A stretch of 64,000 nt of DNA from Limnoperna fortunei (GCA_944474755.1 OX104112.1:17448273-17512272); one strand, 5' to 3'; shown: positions 37,411 through 48,170, counted from the stretch's first letter. Made by a program: numbers and translations. The notes: generated by a model from the letters alone, not told the origin.

Positions 37411-40249
37411 TATATGGAATTGTCATTGTGATCTTTAAACCTTTTCGTTTGTTTGATGTACTGTTGTACTGCTTTAAAGATGTTCTCATTTAAATCATCA
37501 GTCAAGGAGTCATCGCCAAAAAGCAAACATTCTATATTTAACTGCTTAAGAAAACGAAGTTTGTTGATTAATAATTGTCTTGCTTCAGGTAATGAATCGA
37601 ATCTTCAATAATCCAACCACAACTGCATTTAGGATCGGTTTTAAAATTAATACGGAAGAGATCTGCATTTAAGTTACTGCACCGATGTCTTAAACGAGTG
37701 TGAATGATATTTAAATATCTATTACCAATGTCCAAGTACTTAGGTGGTTTAGTTACATTTTCACGTATATTCATTTTGAATGAGTTTATAGTAGGTGAAC
37801 TTCTAATCTCAGAGCTCAACTCGTTCCATAAACGTATAGTCGAAGGAAAAAACGAGTTTGAGTATAATTGGAGCCTTGTAAGTGGGATTCTATAGTCTTG
37901 TTGATTTCTTAACTGGTAATTATTATTTGTTATCCTAAAAGTTTGAAGACAATCAGTTAAGTAAGAAGGAGCATTATGATTGTGTATTTTATAAAATAAA
38001 TGAAGTTTTCTTCGTTTACGACGAGAATGTAAAGGTTCTCAACCAGTTTCAAAATACAAGGACTCAATACTACAATACTTGGGAGTCCAGTGACTATTCT
38101 GGCCGCTTCGTGCTGTAAATGTTCGATTTTTAAGATATTTGTTTGTCCACATTCATCCCAAAGTTCACATGCATATTCCAAAACAGGGAGAATGTATGTA
38201 AAGTAAATTTTTTCGAGATTGTTTCGATTTATTGTGAACCTTAGTTTACGTAGCATTGACAATTTATTGGACACATTGCTAACAACATAATCAATATGAC
38301 AATTCCATTTACAATCACTTGAAAAATATACACCAAGATGTTTGTGCTTGTGAACAAATTTGACATTAACATCGTTGAATTTCACTACAGGATTGACAAT
38401 GTTTTTTTGGGAGGTGAAAAATACGCATTCAGTTTTTAGAGGATTAAATTCAACTAACCATTTCATAGACCAGTTGTATAGTTCCTTCAAGTCCTTGTTA
38501 ATTTTATTTTCCAATACTTGAACATTTGAAGCTGAACAGAATAGGGATGTGTCATTTGCAAAAAGTCTAGACAGACAATCAGTGTTGTCAACAAGGTCAT
38601 TAATGTAAATAAGAAATAATAATGGCCCCAGAACTGAACCCTGAGGTACTCCGCCTTTAATCATACTTTTATTAGAAACACAATTCTTAATAAGAACTCT
38701 TTGATTTCTGTTTGATATATAATTTTCAAGCCATTTTAGCAATTTGCCAGAGATTCCATATGCTTCCAGTTTTTTAACTAAGCCCCGATGCCAAACCCTA
38801 TCGAAGGCTTTTGATATATCACAGAAAACAGCACAAATTATTACCCCATTTTCAATCGCTAAACAGATATTATGAACAATTTCTAAGAGCTGATGTACAG
38901 TTGAATGTCCGGGACTAAATCCGGATTGATATCTATATATCAAATTGTTATCTAGCAAGAAGTTGTGTATATGTTTAAAAATTACTCTTTCGAAAACTTT
39001 CCCAACACAACTCAAGAGCGAGATAGGTCTGTAGTTAGATGGATCAGATTTATTTCCCTTTTTAAACAACGCAATTACTATAGCTGACTTCCAGAGAGAA
39101 GGAAATGTTGAATATTGTAGAGAAAAATTAAATATTATGTGCAGAGGTTTACATACAGTATTTGCCGTATATTTTAACATGTGGTGACTAATCTGATCGC
39201 ATCCTATTGCTTTACCCACTTGTAGAGTTTGTAAAATATCCTTGATTTCGTCGACGGTCACAGATTCAATGTCAAATAAAGAGTCAGTTCGTTTTTCAAA
39301 ATTGGGGGGAGAATTTTCAGCACCTTGAATATTTGATACAGTGCAAAAGAACTTGTTCAATATGTTTGCCTTCATTGTGTCGTTACATTCAATTTTACCA
39401 GTTTGTGTGTTTAATAAAGGAGGTATGTTAGAGGAAATCGACCCATTACCCATTAACATCTTAACTATTTTCCAGTACGACATCGGATTAACATTCCGAT
39501 CCCGATATAGTAGCTCATTAGCGTTTATAAAGAACTGCTCTTTAGCATATTTTACAATGTTATTCACTTTATTTCTCTGAGCCTTGTACCTATCTTGATA
39601 ATGAACATTTGACTTCGCCTGTTTACTAACCTGTCCCGTTTTCTCGACTCCGCCCTAATTTTTGAGTTATACCATGGTTTATCGTTTGGTCTTATTATGA
39701 CCGTTTTTGAAGGAATGTATTCTTTTGCGATTTGAATAAATTTTTCCGTAAAGTTGAGGGTCATTTCGTCAATATTTGAAGATGATAGTAGATAAGAACT
39801 CCAGTTAAATTGATCGATAGCTAAATTAAAATCGTGAAAGTTTGCTTCCCTATAAAGCCAAATATCTCTTGTATATGACTGGTTTAAATTTAAAGGAATA
39901 CTAATGGCAATACATGTAGCCTCATGGTCACTAAATGACGTGTCAACTTGAATTACTTCAGAGAAGGTTAATTCTGCATCAGAAAACAAGAATGGGTCGA
40001 GTAACGCTTCATTTCGTGTTGGTGAGTTAATGGCATTTGTTAAGTTAAAGTTAGTCATGATATGCATAAGACGAGTGTTCAACTGGATATTTAGAAGATT
40101 TTCGTTGAGGTCACCTGTTATAATTATTCTAGAATTTTTTTCAAGGGCTTTTTCTATAGATATTTCAAAATTTGCCCAAAATTCATTAGTAGCACCAGGA
40201 GATCTGTAAACAGCACAGATAAGAATCGTGTACTGAGGAAAGATAACCT
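37411..40249 (-). pseudogene. Broken LINE ORF2 (endonuclease C-terminus, reverse transcriptase, C-terminal motif)
   Basis: Three reading-frame pieces cover the ORF. The endonuclease C-terminus and linker (about 40249-39600) has GDLN, a DPFLFSD equivalent of LLDPI, and SDH. The reverse transcriptase (about 39567-38090) has NYRPISLLSC, DISKAFDRVWH, and GVPQGSVLGPLLF. The C-terminal region (about 38090-37411) has a CSCG...H motif. Frameshifts fall near 39.6 kb, 38.09 kb and 37.6 kb, with at least one in-frame stop just after the 38.09-kb shift. The RT motif usually written FADD reads FAND, the codon at 38554-38556 being AAT instead of an Asp codon. The endonuclease N-terminus is absent. This copy is inactive. 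Confidence 0.9.
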
Positions 40250-40360
40250 CGAAGGTCGGGGGTTCTCTCCGGGTACTACGGCTCTTCCAATAAAAACTGG
40301 ACGACATGATATAGATGAAAAATTGTTGAAAGCGGCGTTAAACATCATTTAAACAAACAA
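40250..40360 (+). mobile_element. tRNA-derived SINE, 3' half (duplication copy 1)
   Basis: Continues the SINE after the LINE: TTCTCTCCGGGTAC, AAAAACTGGACGACATGATA, GGCGTTAAACATC, then an ACAAACAAA tail. Confidence 0.88.
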
Positions 40361-40425
40361 AGTCATTAAACTCTTAAATTTTAAAAAGAATTTCAACTAG
40401 TTTTAAACGAAACGGACCCTGGACG

Positions 40426-40493
40426 AAAGTGGACTTTATCGTTATTGAGTTAGTGAGTAGCGAAAGGCCTCAACAACGATAAAGTCCACTTTT
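40426..40493. repeat. Hairpin H4, duplication copy 1
   Basis: AAAGTGGACTTTATCGTTAT and TGAG pair with CTCAACAACGATAAAGTCCA and CTTT. The loop contains GTGAGTAGCGAAAGG. Confidence 0.88.
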
Positions 40494-40737
40494 GTAGATT
40501 TAAAAACGTGTAGGCTCATTGTTGCCGCTACAAAAGGCTAAATTCTCCGCCCCTACCCAATTCTCCATACTTTTACAGTGGCAGTAAAAAAAATTTTCCT
40601 AATTCCAATCCAACCGCATTTTCTGATAAACAAAACCGGAAAAGAATATTACTTGACCCATATCTAGTTAGTTCTGTTCGAAATTGAACTATCTTCATGA
40701 AAAACCCTACTTTAAGTTTCCAGTGTCTTTAAATTCA

Positions 40738-40836
40738 GGGGGCCTCGGTGGCTGAGTGGTTAAGGTATTTCGTCTACTATTTATCACATGGTTTGTCAAC
40801 CCTGAGGTTGCGGATTTGGGTCTCACTGCCGGCAGG
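40738..40836 (+). mobile_element. tRNA-derived SINE, 5' part (duplication copy 2)
   Basis: Same SINE start as at 36978. It is interrupted after TGCCGGCAGG by a TIR element. Confidence 0.88.
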
Positions 40837-41490
40837 TAGCTACAATAATGTAGCTCCTTTTTTTTTAAATTTTTTGTATGGACGGAGCTACAAAGAGGTC
40901 CTATTACTCGTAATGGAGCAAAAACACTTTTGGGATTTACACATATTTTCCACTATTTAACCTTTGTCTTTATTAAATAAATATGTTTTCTTTCCTCCGC
41001 CGTTCATCTGATATGTCTACCATGTCTAATTAAATAATTTTAACACTTTTTCGTAATCGTGTCATTGTTGCCATAATTAAAATTGTGGAGTGTAGAATTT
41101 CGGAATCGTATCGGTAAAATTTTGTAATAAGGGGACATAATCATAATGCAAATGAATGCAGCTGAAATCATCCGGAATTTCATTTTTTACCAAATCGATT
41201 CCGATATTATCGAAATTATGCACTTCCGAAATTCATATTTTTGTCAACAATGCCATGATTATGAATAAAGTGATAAAACTAACGAATACGGTGTTGTGGA
41301 AATATCAGTTAAACTGCAAATACATAAAAAAGTATGTAGCAAACCAGGGAAACAGTTAAATTGCTTATAAAATGCATAAAACCCCCGGGTGTGAATCACT
41401 CCCGGGCTGCTCCATTACGAGTAATGGGACCGCTTTGTAGCTCCGTCCATACAAAAAATTAAAAAAAAAGGAGCTACATTATTGTAGCTA
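40837..41490. mobile_element. Mutator-like non-autonomous DNA element with ~83-bp TIRs and perfect 10-bp TSD
   Basis: The left terminus TAGCTACAATAATGTAGCTC is mirrored by the right terminus GAGCTACATTATTGTAGCTA. Similarity continues inward for about 83 bp with few mismatches, through the block containing ATGGACGGAGCTACAAAG. The 10-bp duplication TGCCGGCAGG is at 40827-40836 and 41491-41500. No transposase ORF is present in the 654 bp. Long TIRs plus a 9-11 bp duplication fit Mutator-like elements; this assignment is inference. Confidence 0.9.
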
Positions 41491-41660
41491 TGCCGGCAGG
41501 GTGTACTCGATTCCAATCTTATTTGACAAGGATTGCTAATTTTCCTACCGAAGTTCGGAGGTTCTCTCCGGGTACAACGGCTCTTCCAATAAAAACTGGA
41601 CGACATGATATAGATGAAAAATTGTTGAAAGCGGCGTTAAACATCATTTAAACAAACAAA
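41491..41660 (+). mobile_element. tRNA-derived SINE, 3' part (duplication copy 2)
   Basis: Resumes with TGCCGGCAGGGTGTACTCGA and continues uninterrupted through the site where the LINE sits in copy 1, ending in the ACAAACAAA tail. Confidence 0.88.
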
Positions 41661-41725
41661 GTCATTAAACTCTTAAATTTTAAAAAGAATTTCAACTAGT
41701 TTTAAACGAAACGGACCCTGGGCGA

Positions 41726-41802
41726 AAGTGGACTTTATCGTTATTGAGTTAGTGAGTACCGAAAGGCCTCAACAACGACAAACGATAAAGTCCACTCTTG
41801 TA
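41726..41802. repeat. Hairpin H4, duplication copy 2
   Basis: The same hairpin, with loop GTGAGTACCGAAAGG and a short insertion (ACAAACG) in the right arm that weakens pairing. Confidence 0.85.
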
Positions 41803-41949
41803 GATTTAAAAAAGTGTAGGCTCATTGTTGCCGCTACAAAAGGCTAAATTCTCCGCCCCTACCCAATCCTCCATACTTTTACAGTGGCAGTAAAAAAAAA
41901 TTTCCTAATTCCAATCCAACCGCATTTTCCGATAAACAAAACCGGAAAA

Positions 41950-44690
41950 AGTATTGTATACTGTCGGCACATTTCACGTTGTAATAAAAGTATTGTGTAC
42001 TGTCCTCACATGTCACGTTGTAATAAAACCATGTGCACTGTCCTAACATGTCACGTTGTAATAAAAGTATTGTGTATTGTCAGCACATGTCACGCTGGAA
42101 TAAAAGTATTGTGTTCTGTCCGTACGTGTCATGTTGTAATAAAAGTATTGTGTACTGTCAGCACATGTCACGTTGTAACAAAAGTATTGTGTACTGTCAG
42201 CACATGTCACATTGTAATAAAAGTATTGTGTACTGTCAGCACATGCCACGTTGTAATAAAAGTATTGTGTACTGTCCGCACATGTCACGTTGTAATAAAA
42301 GTATTGTGTATTGTCAGCACATGTCACGCTGGAATAAAAGTATTGTGTTCTGTCCGCACGTGTCACGTTGTAATAAAAGTATTGTGTACTGTCAGCACAT
42401 GTCACGTTGTAACAAAAGTATTGTGTACTGTCAGCACATGTCACACTGGAATAAAAGTATTGTGTTCTGTCAGCACATGTCACGCTGGAATAAAAGTATT
42501 GTGTACTGTCAGCACATGTCACGCTGGAATTAAAGTATTGTGTACTGTCAGCATATGTCACGTTGTAATAAAATTTTTGTGTATTGTCAGCACATGTCAC
42601 GTTGTAATAAAAGTATTGTGTACTATCCGCACATGTCACGTTGTAATAAAAGTATTGTGTACTGCCCGCACATGTCACATTGTAATAAAAGTATTGTGTA
42701 CTGTCATCACATGTCACGTTGTAATAAAAGTATTGTGTACTGTCCGCACATGTCACGTTGTAATAAAAGTATTGTGTACTGCCCGCACATGTCACATTGT
42801 AATAAAAGTATTGTGTACTGTCATCACATGTCACGTTGTAATAAAAGTATTGTGTACTGCCCGCACATGTCACGTTGTAATAAAAGTATTGTGTACTGTC
42901 CGCACATGTCACGTTGTAATAAAAGTATTGTGTACTGTCATCACATGTCACGTTGTAATAAAAGTATTGTGTACTGTCATCACATGTCACGTTGTAATAA
43001 AAGTATTGTGTACTGTCCGCACATGTCACGTTGTAATAAAAGTATTGTGTACTGCCCGCACATGTCACCTTGTAGTAAAGTATTGTGTTCAGTCAGCACA
43101 TGTCACGCCAGAATAAAAGTATTTTGTACTGTCAGCACATGTCACGCCAGAATAAAAGTATTTTGTACTGTCAGCACATGTCACGCCAGAATAAAAGTAT
43201 TTTGTACTGTCAGCACATGAAACGTTGTAATAAAAGTATTGTGTACTGTCAGCACATGTCACGCCAGAATAAAAGTATTGTGTTCAGTCAGCACATGTCA
43301 CGCTGGAATAAAAGTATTGTGTACTGTCAGCACATGTCACGCTGGAATTAAAGTATTGTGTACTCAGCACATGTCACGCTGGAATAAAAGTAGTGTGTAC
43401 TGTCAGCACATGCCACGCTGGAATTAAAGTATTTTGTACTGTCAGCACATGTCACGCTGGAATAAAAGTATTGTGTTCTGTCCGCACGTGTCACGTTGTA
43501 ATAAAAGTATTGTGTACTGTCAGCACATGTCACGTTGTAACAAAAGTATTGTGTACTGTCAGCACATGTCACGTTGTAATAAAAGTATTGTGTACTGTCC
43601 GCACATGTCACGTTGTAATAAAAGTATTGTGTATTGTCAGCACATGTCACGCTGGAATAAAAGTATTGTGTTCTGTCCGCACGTGTCACGTTGTAATAAA
43701 AGTATTGTGTACTGTCAGCACATGTCACGTTGTAACAAAAGTATTGTGTACTGTCAGCACATGTCACGCTGGAATAAAAGTATTGTGTTCTGTCAGCACA
43801 TGTCACGCTGGAATAAAAGTATTGTGTACTGTCAGCACATGTCACGCTGGAATTAAAGTATTGTGTACTGTCAGCATATGTCACGTTGTAATAAAAATTT
43901 TGTGTATTGTCAGCACATGTCACGTTGTAATAAAAGTATTGTGTACTGTCCGCACATGTCACGTTGTAATAAAAGTATTGTGTACTGCCCGCACATGTCA
44001 CATTGTAATAAAACCATGTGTACTGTCAGCACATGTCACGTTGTAATAAAAGTATTGTGTTCAGTCAGCACATGTCACGCCAGAATAAAAGTATTTTGTA
44101 CTGTCAGCACATGTCACGCCCGAATAAAAGTATTTTGTACTGTCAGCACATGTCACGTTGTAATAAAAGTATTGTGTACTGTCAGCACATGTCACGCCAG
44201 AATAAAAGTATTGTGTTCAGTCAGCACATGTCACGCTGGAATAAAAGTATTGTGTACTGTCAGCACATGTCACGCTGGAATTAAAGTATTGTGTAGTGTC
44301 CGCACATGTCATGTTGTAATAAAAGTATTCTGTATCGTCAGCAAATGTCACGTTGTAATAAAAGTAGTGTGTACTGTCAGCACATGTCACGCTGGAATTA
44401 AAGTATTGTGTACTGTCAGCACATGTCACGCTGGAATTAAAGTATTGTGTACTGTCATCACATGTTACGTTGGAATAAAAAAGTACTGTATACTGTCCGC
44501 ACATGTCACGCTGGAACAAAAGTACATGTCCGAAAATGTCACGCTGGAATAAAAGTATTCTGTACTGTCAGCACATGTCACGCTAGAATAAAAATTGTGT
44601 GTAATGTCCGCACATGTCACGCTGGAATAAAAGCATTGTACACAGTCAGCACTTGTAACATTTAAATTAATGTATTGTGCACATGTCACA
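41950..44690 (+). repeat. 39-bp satellite, about 70 copies, with 34-unit higher-order repeat
   Basis: The unit contains AGTATTGTGTACTGTCAGCA and CATGTCACGTTGTAATAAA. Variants CGCTGGAATAAA, CGCCAGAATAAA, CCGCAC and CATCAC are arranged in recurring order. The CAGCATATG variant at about 42541 recurs at 43864 in the same context. There are open frames in most phases on both strands because 39 is divisible by 3. Confidence 0.96.
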
Positions 44691-45338
44691 CTCATTCATT
44701 TAGCCAAAGTTGTTTTGAAACGTTCGTGTCAATATTTCATCTTCATTTTTGCTGATTTCATTTCAGAATAAAAAATCTAATTAAAACTAGTTTTGTTTTA
44801 TATTCCAGAAAAAAGAAATGTAAGTAACAAATTAAGCAATACAAGAGCACTCAATATTTTTTTCATTGCCATTTTACAAAGGAACACACACATTGAAACT
44901 ATATTTGATAGTACTGTTATTGTACAAATATGCACGAACGGCATGCATAACCACACCCTCCCCCTTTCCGAAAATGTGCAATATTTTCATGTGTCTGAAC
45001 TTGACTTACAACCTACATTAATCGATTTAATAATTACACTTTACACTGTGTGAATCTTTACATCTTAGACATTACAATCTTTTGTTAAATATACAAAAAA
45101 AAAAGAAAACTTATATTATCAATATATACTTGAAATCATCCACCTTTCATAATTTGAAAAAAAAACTTCAAAAATCAAATATTATTTTACTAACACTATT
45201 CCTGTCTGGTCAATTATTATAACTGAAACATTTTTTACCATCATTCCTGTAAGTAACAGAAGTACAATGTAACAAATCACATGAACAAGTTTTTCAACGT
45301 ATCTATAGACACAAGTCAAACTATATATTACCTGAATA
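44691..45338. other. Downstream flank of the B-box gene
   Basis: Should contain the 3' UTR and poly-A site on the minus strand. An ATTAAA variant signal near 45024-45030 is possible but not decisive. Confidence 0.4.
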
Positions 45339-47003
45339 TTATGAACAACAAAATATGAAAACCGACTTTCCATTATCGTTTGTCACAAACAATTTGCGAT
45401 AATTTCTACAAAATGCTAGACCGTGCGGTTTACTAATTTTCTTGTCATGATCCAGTATGATGTCAATGACGTTCCCGTCTGCCGAAAGTCGATGTATGTT
45501 ATTCGAGTCCCAACAAGCAATGTACAGGTTACCTCCCCTGTCAGTAGTCACAGCTCTAGGTACATTGAAGTTTTCTGGTTTATATGTAAAACGTACTTCT
45601 CCACTGAGTTTGACACAGCCTACTGTTTTATTGTAACAGTCAGTATAGTAGACACTATCCTGTGGACCCGGATGTAGGTATCTAATGTCACCACGAGGTA
45701 TAGTTATTGTAGTTATTTTCTTCCCTTGTTTACTGAGGATGTAAATATTCCCTGTATAACCACCAACACAGATCTTATCACCGACAACAGCTATACCCCA
45801 ACACCAACCAGGTACAGAACGTGTATCACCGGACTTCATTGATTGTATGTCAACAAACTGTATTGACTCCTTGACAGGCAGGGATACTACAGCTTTATCT
45901 TCACCTGGTATAATAGCAATATCCCATGGCTGACCAGATAACGTACAATCCTGTAGGTACTCACCACGGTCACTGTATACCAGTAACTTGGTACTAAGGT
46001 TGTTACAGAGTAGTAGACGGTTGTCGTCTGTCACAGCCATACTGGTTATACAGACACGATCGGTAGACTTAATATCAAACTTAAAGTCAAAGTCGAACTT
46101 TGTTGGCATCTGAATTGTTGTCGGTAAAACCTGAGCTTGATTTGATTTGAATGGTTTATACTTGATCGGACATGGTGTAGACTCAATGTGTACTGACCCA
46201 AGGGATTCAATTACGGGTTGTTGCTGTGATGATTCTTTCAAGGAAATTTTAGATGTAAACATCGATGTTATTATCTTTTGAATTGTAATATCGTAATCGG
46301 AAACTTTCCATTTGTACGAGTTTAATAAAACAAATAGCTGGTTCTCTGATCCATGTTTTTTTATCAGATCTAATTTACTAGTAACCTCGTCCAGAGACTC
46401 CATCATTGTAGATAATGTTTCTTTATCAGATTTAATTTGCTTCTCGCATTTCGTCTTTGCTGATTTGATCTCGGATGTAAGTTTCCTCTCGAGATCGTTT
46501 ATGCTTTCTATAATTTTTGATTTAATTCGTGAAATGTTTCTCAGTGCATCTGCTTCTTCAACATTAAGACTTGTTAAATTATCATTGCGGTTGATGATAA
46601 GCTTTTCAATAAGTCCCCGTATGTTTGATACGGTACTAAATGTATCTTCCAAAACATACGACTTCCGTACGCCTTTCGCAGCAACGTCTACAGGGACAAA
46701 TTTTTGACATGTACGGTGTGTTTCAGCCATACAGGAACGACAACATAGACAGTCATGTTCCACACAGAAAAAGTCAAGTGTCATTTCGTCGTGTTTTGTA
46801 CACGAGTTTTCTACAGATAATTTTTCCTTGGGTAACGATCCAGGATCTATTAAATGATGAAAGGCGCATGCTTTGAATGAACTATGTGCATTCAAACAGA
46901 CCGTACACAGGTTTTCCTCACAATCAGTACAGTACTTTATGGCCACTACGGGTGAGGGTTCCTTACGTGAGCATGGATCACAAATGGGCTTTGACGATGC
47001 CAT
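45339..47003 (-). CDS. B-box zinc finger / coiled-coil / NHL-type beta-propeller protein (RING-less TRIM-like)
   Basis: A 554-residue protein from a single coding exon. Two B-boxes are visible. B-box 1 spans about residues 8-50 with C8, C11, C25, C28, C33, C36 and H49/H50. B-box 2 spans about 68-99 with C68, H71, C80, C88, C91 and H96. Residues about 115-240 are Lys/Glu/Ser-rich and heptad-like, as expected for a coiled coil. From about residue 300 to the end there are repeated blade-like segments (GEYLQDC..., GNIYILSKQGKKI, GNLYIACWDSNNIHRLS, KLFVTNDNGKS) typical of an NHL-type propeller. There is no N-terminal RING, so ubiquitin-ligase activity is not supported. Bivalves carry large families of such proteins, often discussed in immunity or RNA/protein scaffolding; the role here is inference. 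The start is the first ATG, 6 bases after a good minus-strand splice acceptor, so a 5' UTR exon probably lies at higher coordinates. A 39-bp satellite ends about 650 bp downstream. Confidence 0.9.
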   Translation of the reverse strand: MASSKPICDPCSRKEPSPVVAIKYCTDCEENLCTVCLNAHSSFKACAFHHLIDPGSLPKEKLSVENSCTKHDEMTLDFFCVEHDCLCCRSCMAETHRTCQKFVPVDVAAKGVRKSYVLEDTFSTVSNIRGLIEKLIINRNDNLTSLNVEEADALRNISRIKSKIIESINDLERKLTSEIKSAKTKCEKQIKSDKETLSTMMESLDEVTSKLDLIKKHGSENQLFVLLNSYKWKVSDYDITIQKIITSMFTSKISLKESSQQQPVIESLGSVHIESTPCPIKYKPFKSNQAQVLPTTIQMPTKFDFDFKFDIKSTDRVCITSMAVTDDNRLLLCNNLSTKLLVYSDRGEYLQDCTLSGQPWDIAIIPGEDKAVVSLPVKESIQFVDIQSMKSGDTRSVPGWCWGIAVVGDKICVGGYTGNIYILSKQGKKITTITIPRGDIRYLHPGPQDSVYYTDCYNKTVGCVKLSGEVRFTYKPENFNVPRAVTTDRGGNLYIACWDSNNIHRLSADGNVIDIILDHDKKISKPHGLAFCRNYRKLFVTNDNGKSVFIFCCS

Positions 47004-47009
47004 TCTTTC

Positions 47010-47021
47010 CTGAAATAAATA
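47010..47021 (-). promoter_or_regulatory. 3' splice acceptor before the B-box gene ATG
   Basis: Read on the minus strand, a T-rich tract ends in TTTATTTCAG, followed by GAAAGA and then the ATG. This fits an intron in the 5' UTR. The upstream exon and the promoter cannot be identified by eye; the presumed intron contains a small hairpin and a TIR element. Confidence 0.6.
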
Positions 47022-47072
47022 TACAAATACATCCTTTCCTTTAGGATATACAAGTTTATATGGACTGAGAGA

Positions 47073-47112
47073 TGTATATCGACCGAGGACGTAGTCCGAG
47101 GTCGATATATAA
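47073..47112. repeat. Small hairpin in the presumed B-box intron
   Basis: TATATCGACCGAGGAC pairs with GTCCGAGGTCGATATA; a further ACTCGAGGTCGATATAT follows. Confidence 0.65.
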
Positions 47113-47161
47113 CTCGAGGTCGATATATATAACTTATACTGACTAAGAGAAAGGCTTTTTT

Positions 47162-47494
47162 TATATTATTAATTGAAAATTTTGCTGTATTTTAATTAAA
47201 AAATAAAAAAATATATAGTCTATCTCATCCTTATTTAAGGATGCAAACCTTTTGTGCTCAACACTGTCCATTGTTGTTGTGTTCCAGAAGACGATTGACA
47301 GCCAAATTTAAAATATGATTGGCTGATTGCGAAACGTCACACAATTTTTGGAATTTTTTAATATTTTTATTTACCGTGCAATCCGCAAAAGTCAATCCGC
47401 AATGAATCAGTCAATCCGCCAAAATACAAAATATCACGTGGTAAACTTTTGACAAATGAAAATACAGCAAAATTATCAATTAATAATATTATTT
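47162..47494. mobile_element. TIR element (about 330 bp) upstream of the B-box coding exon
   Basis: TATTATTAATTGAAAATTTT and GCTGTATTTT are mirrored by AAAATACAGC and AAAATTATCAATTAATAATA. Non-coding interior. Confidence 0.75.
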
Positions 47495-48170
47495 AATAAA
47501 AACCATACATACAGTATTAGAATGATAAATAGTAGACAAGACTTAGTGCAGATTTATGGAAATCAAGCGGCTCAAAATTCTCTGAATTCGTTATGGTTCA
47601 TTGTATATTTAAAATTATGTAAATAAACAGACTTGTTTCATTACACATTCTTATATCTATATTTTAAATTCTTAATTCTTCATTTTGTATTTCCTATTTC
47701 TAATTCCTTATTTTAAGTTGATCACAAAAATATGTTGCCCAAATTGTACTTCTAAATCAGCGATTCAGTATTCTGATTAAAAATTTTCTAATTTAAGTAC
47801 TAAAATTTGCAAAAGAAAATTAAAAATTACAAACCAGATTAAAGATTTACATTAAGAATTTTTTCAGCCATTTGCAGAAAATGCGAATTAGTTGTGAAAT
47901 TATTAACTTCATAAAAAAGAATTATAAAAACAGCACTTTGGACAATTGTTTTCAAATCTCTACAAAACATTCATTTAATCAATTCACACGTCTTTATTCT
48001 AAACCAGGAACCTATATGAATCAATTAGTTATACCAGTCCCAGTCTAAACACAAACAATGCATTTACTTGGGGAGTTTTTTACGTCCTACACCGACAACT
48101 TAATGCCATTGGTCGGACGGAAAAAAATAATGCATTGTAAAACAGTCCGTTAAAATATAGGATAAAATGT
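47495..48170. other. Upstream flank of the B-box gene
   Basis: AT-rich. The 5' UTR exon and promoter presumably lie at or beyond here but cannot be picked by eye. Confidence 0.4.

Larger units (their letters stand above)
37131..40249 (-). mobile_element. 5'-truncated non-LTR retrotransposon inserted into a SINE
   Basis: The element lies between the two halves of a tRNA-derived SINE and is flanked by the 6-bp repeat CGAAGG (37125-37130 and 40250-40255), consistent with a target duplication. The 5' end, at high coordinates, begins inside the endonuclease domain, so it was truncated on insertion. The 3' end at 37131 has no long poly-A; a (CA)n tract lies in the 3' UTR. Compare the uninterrupted SINE junction in the second duplication copy near 41550. 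Confidence 0.9.
36881..40640 (+). repeat. Tandem segmental duplication, copy 1 (with LINE insertion)
   Basis: Starting at AAAGAATATTACTTGACCC, the flank, SINE, hairpin and following unique sequence match copy 2 at 40641-41949 with only scattered differences. Copy 1 is longer because a 3.1-kb LINE lies inside its SINE. Confidence 0.9.
40641..41949 (+). repeat. Tandem segmental duplication, copy 2 (with TIR element insertion)
   Basis: Directly abuts copy 1 and repeats the same order: 95-bp leader, SINE, hairpin, then the block containing ATTCTCCGCCCCTACCCAAT. The SINE is interrupted by a 654-bp TIR element, not by the LINE. The copy ends at ACCGGAAAA, exactly where the 39-bp satellite starts. 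Confidence 0.9.

Noticed and set aside
41884..43116. 410-codon open frame as a repeat-protein gene
   Set aside because: It is a phase of the 39-bp satellite; equivalent frames exist in other phases and on the other strand, with no start context or conserved domain.
46312..46707. 131-codon plus-strand open frame
   Set aside because: Antisense shadow of the B-box gene coiled-coil region.
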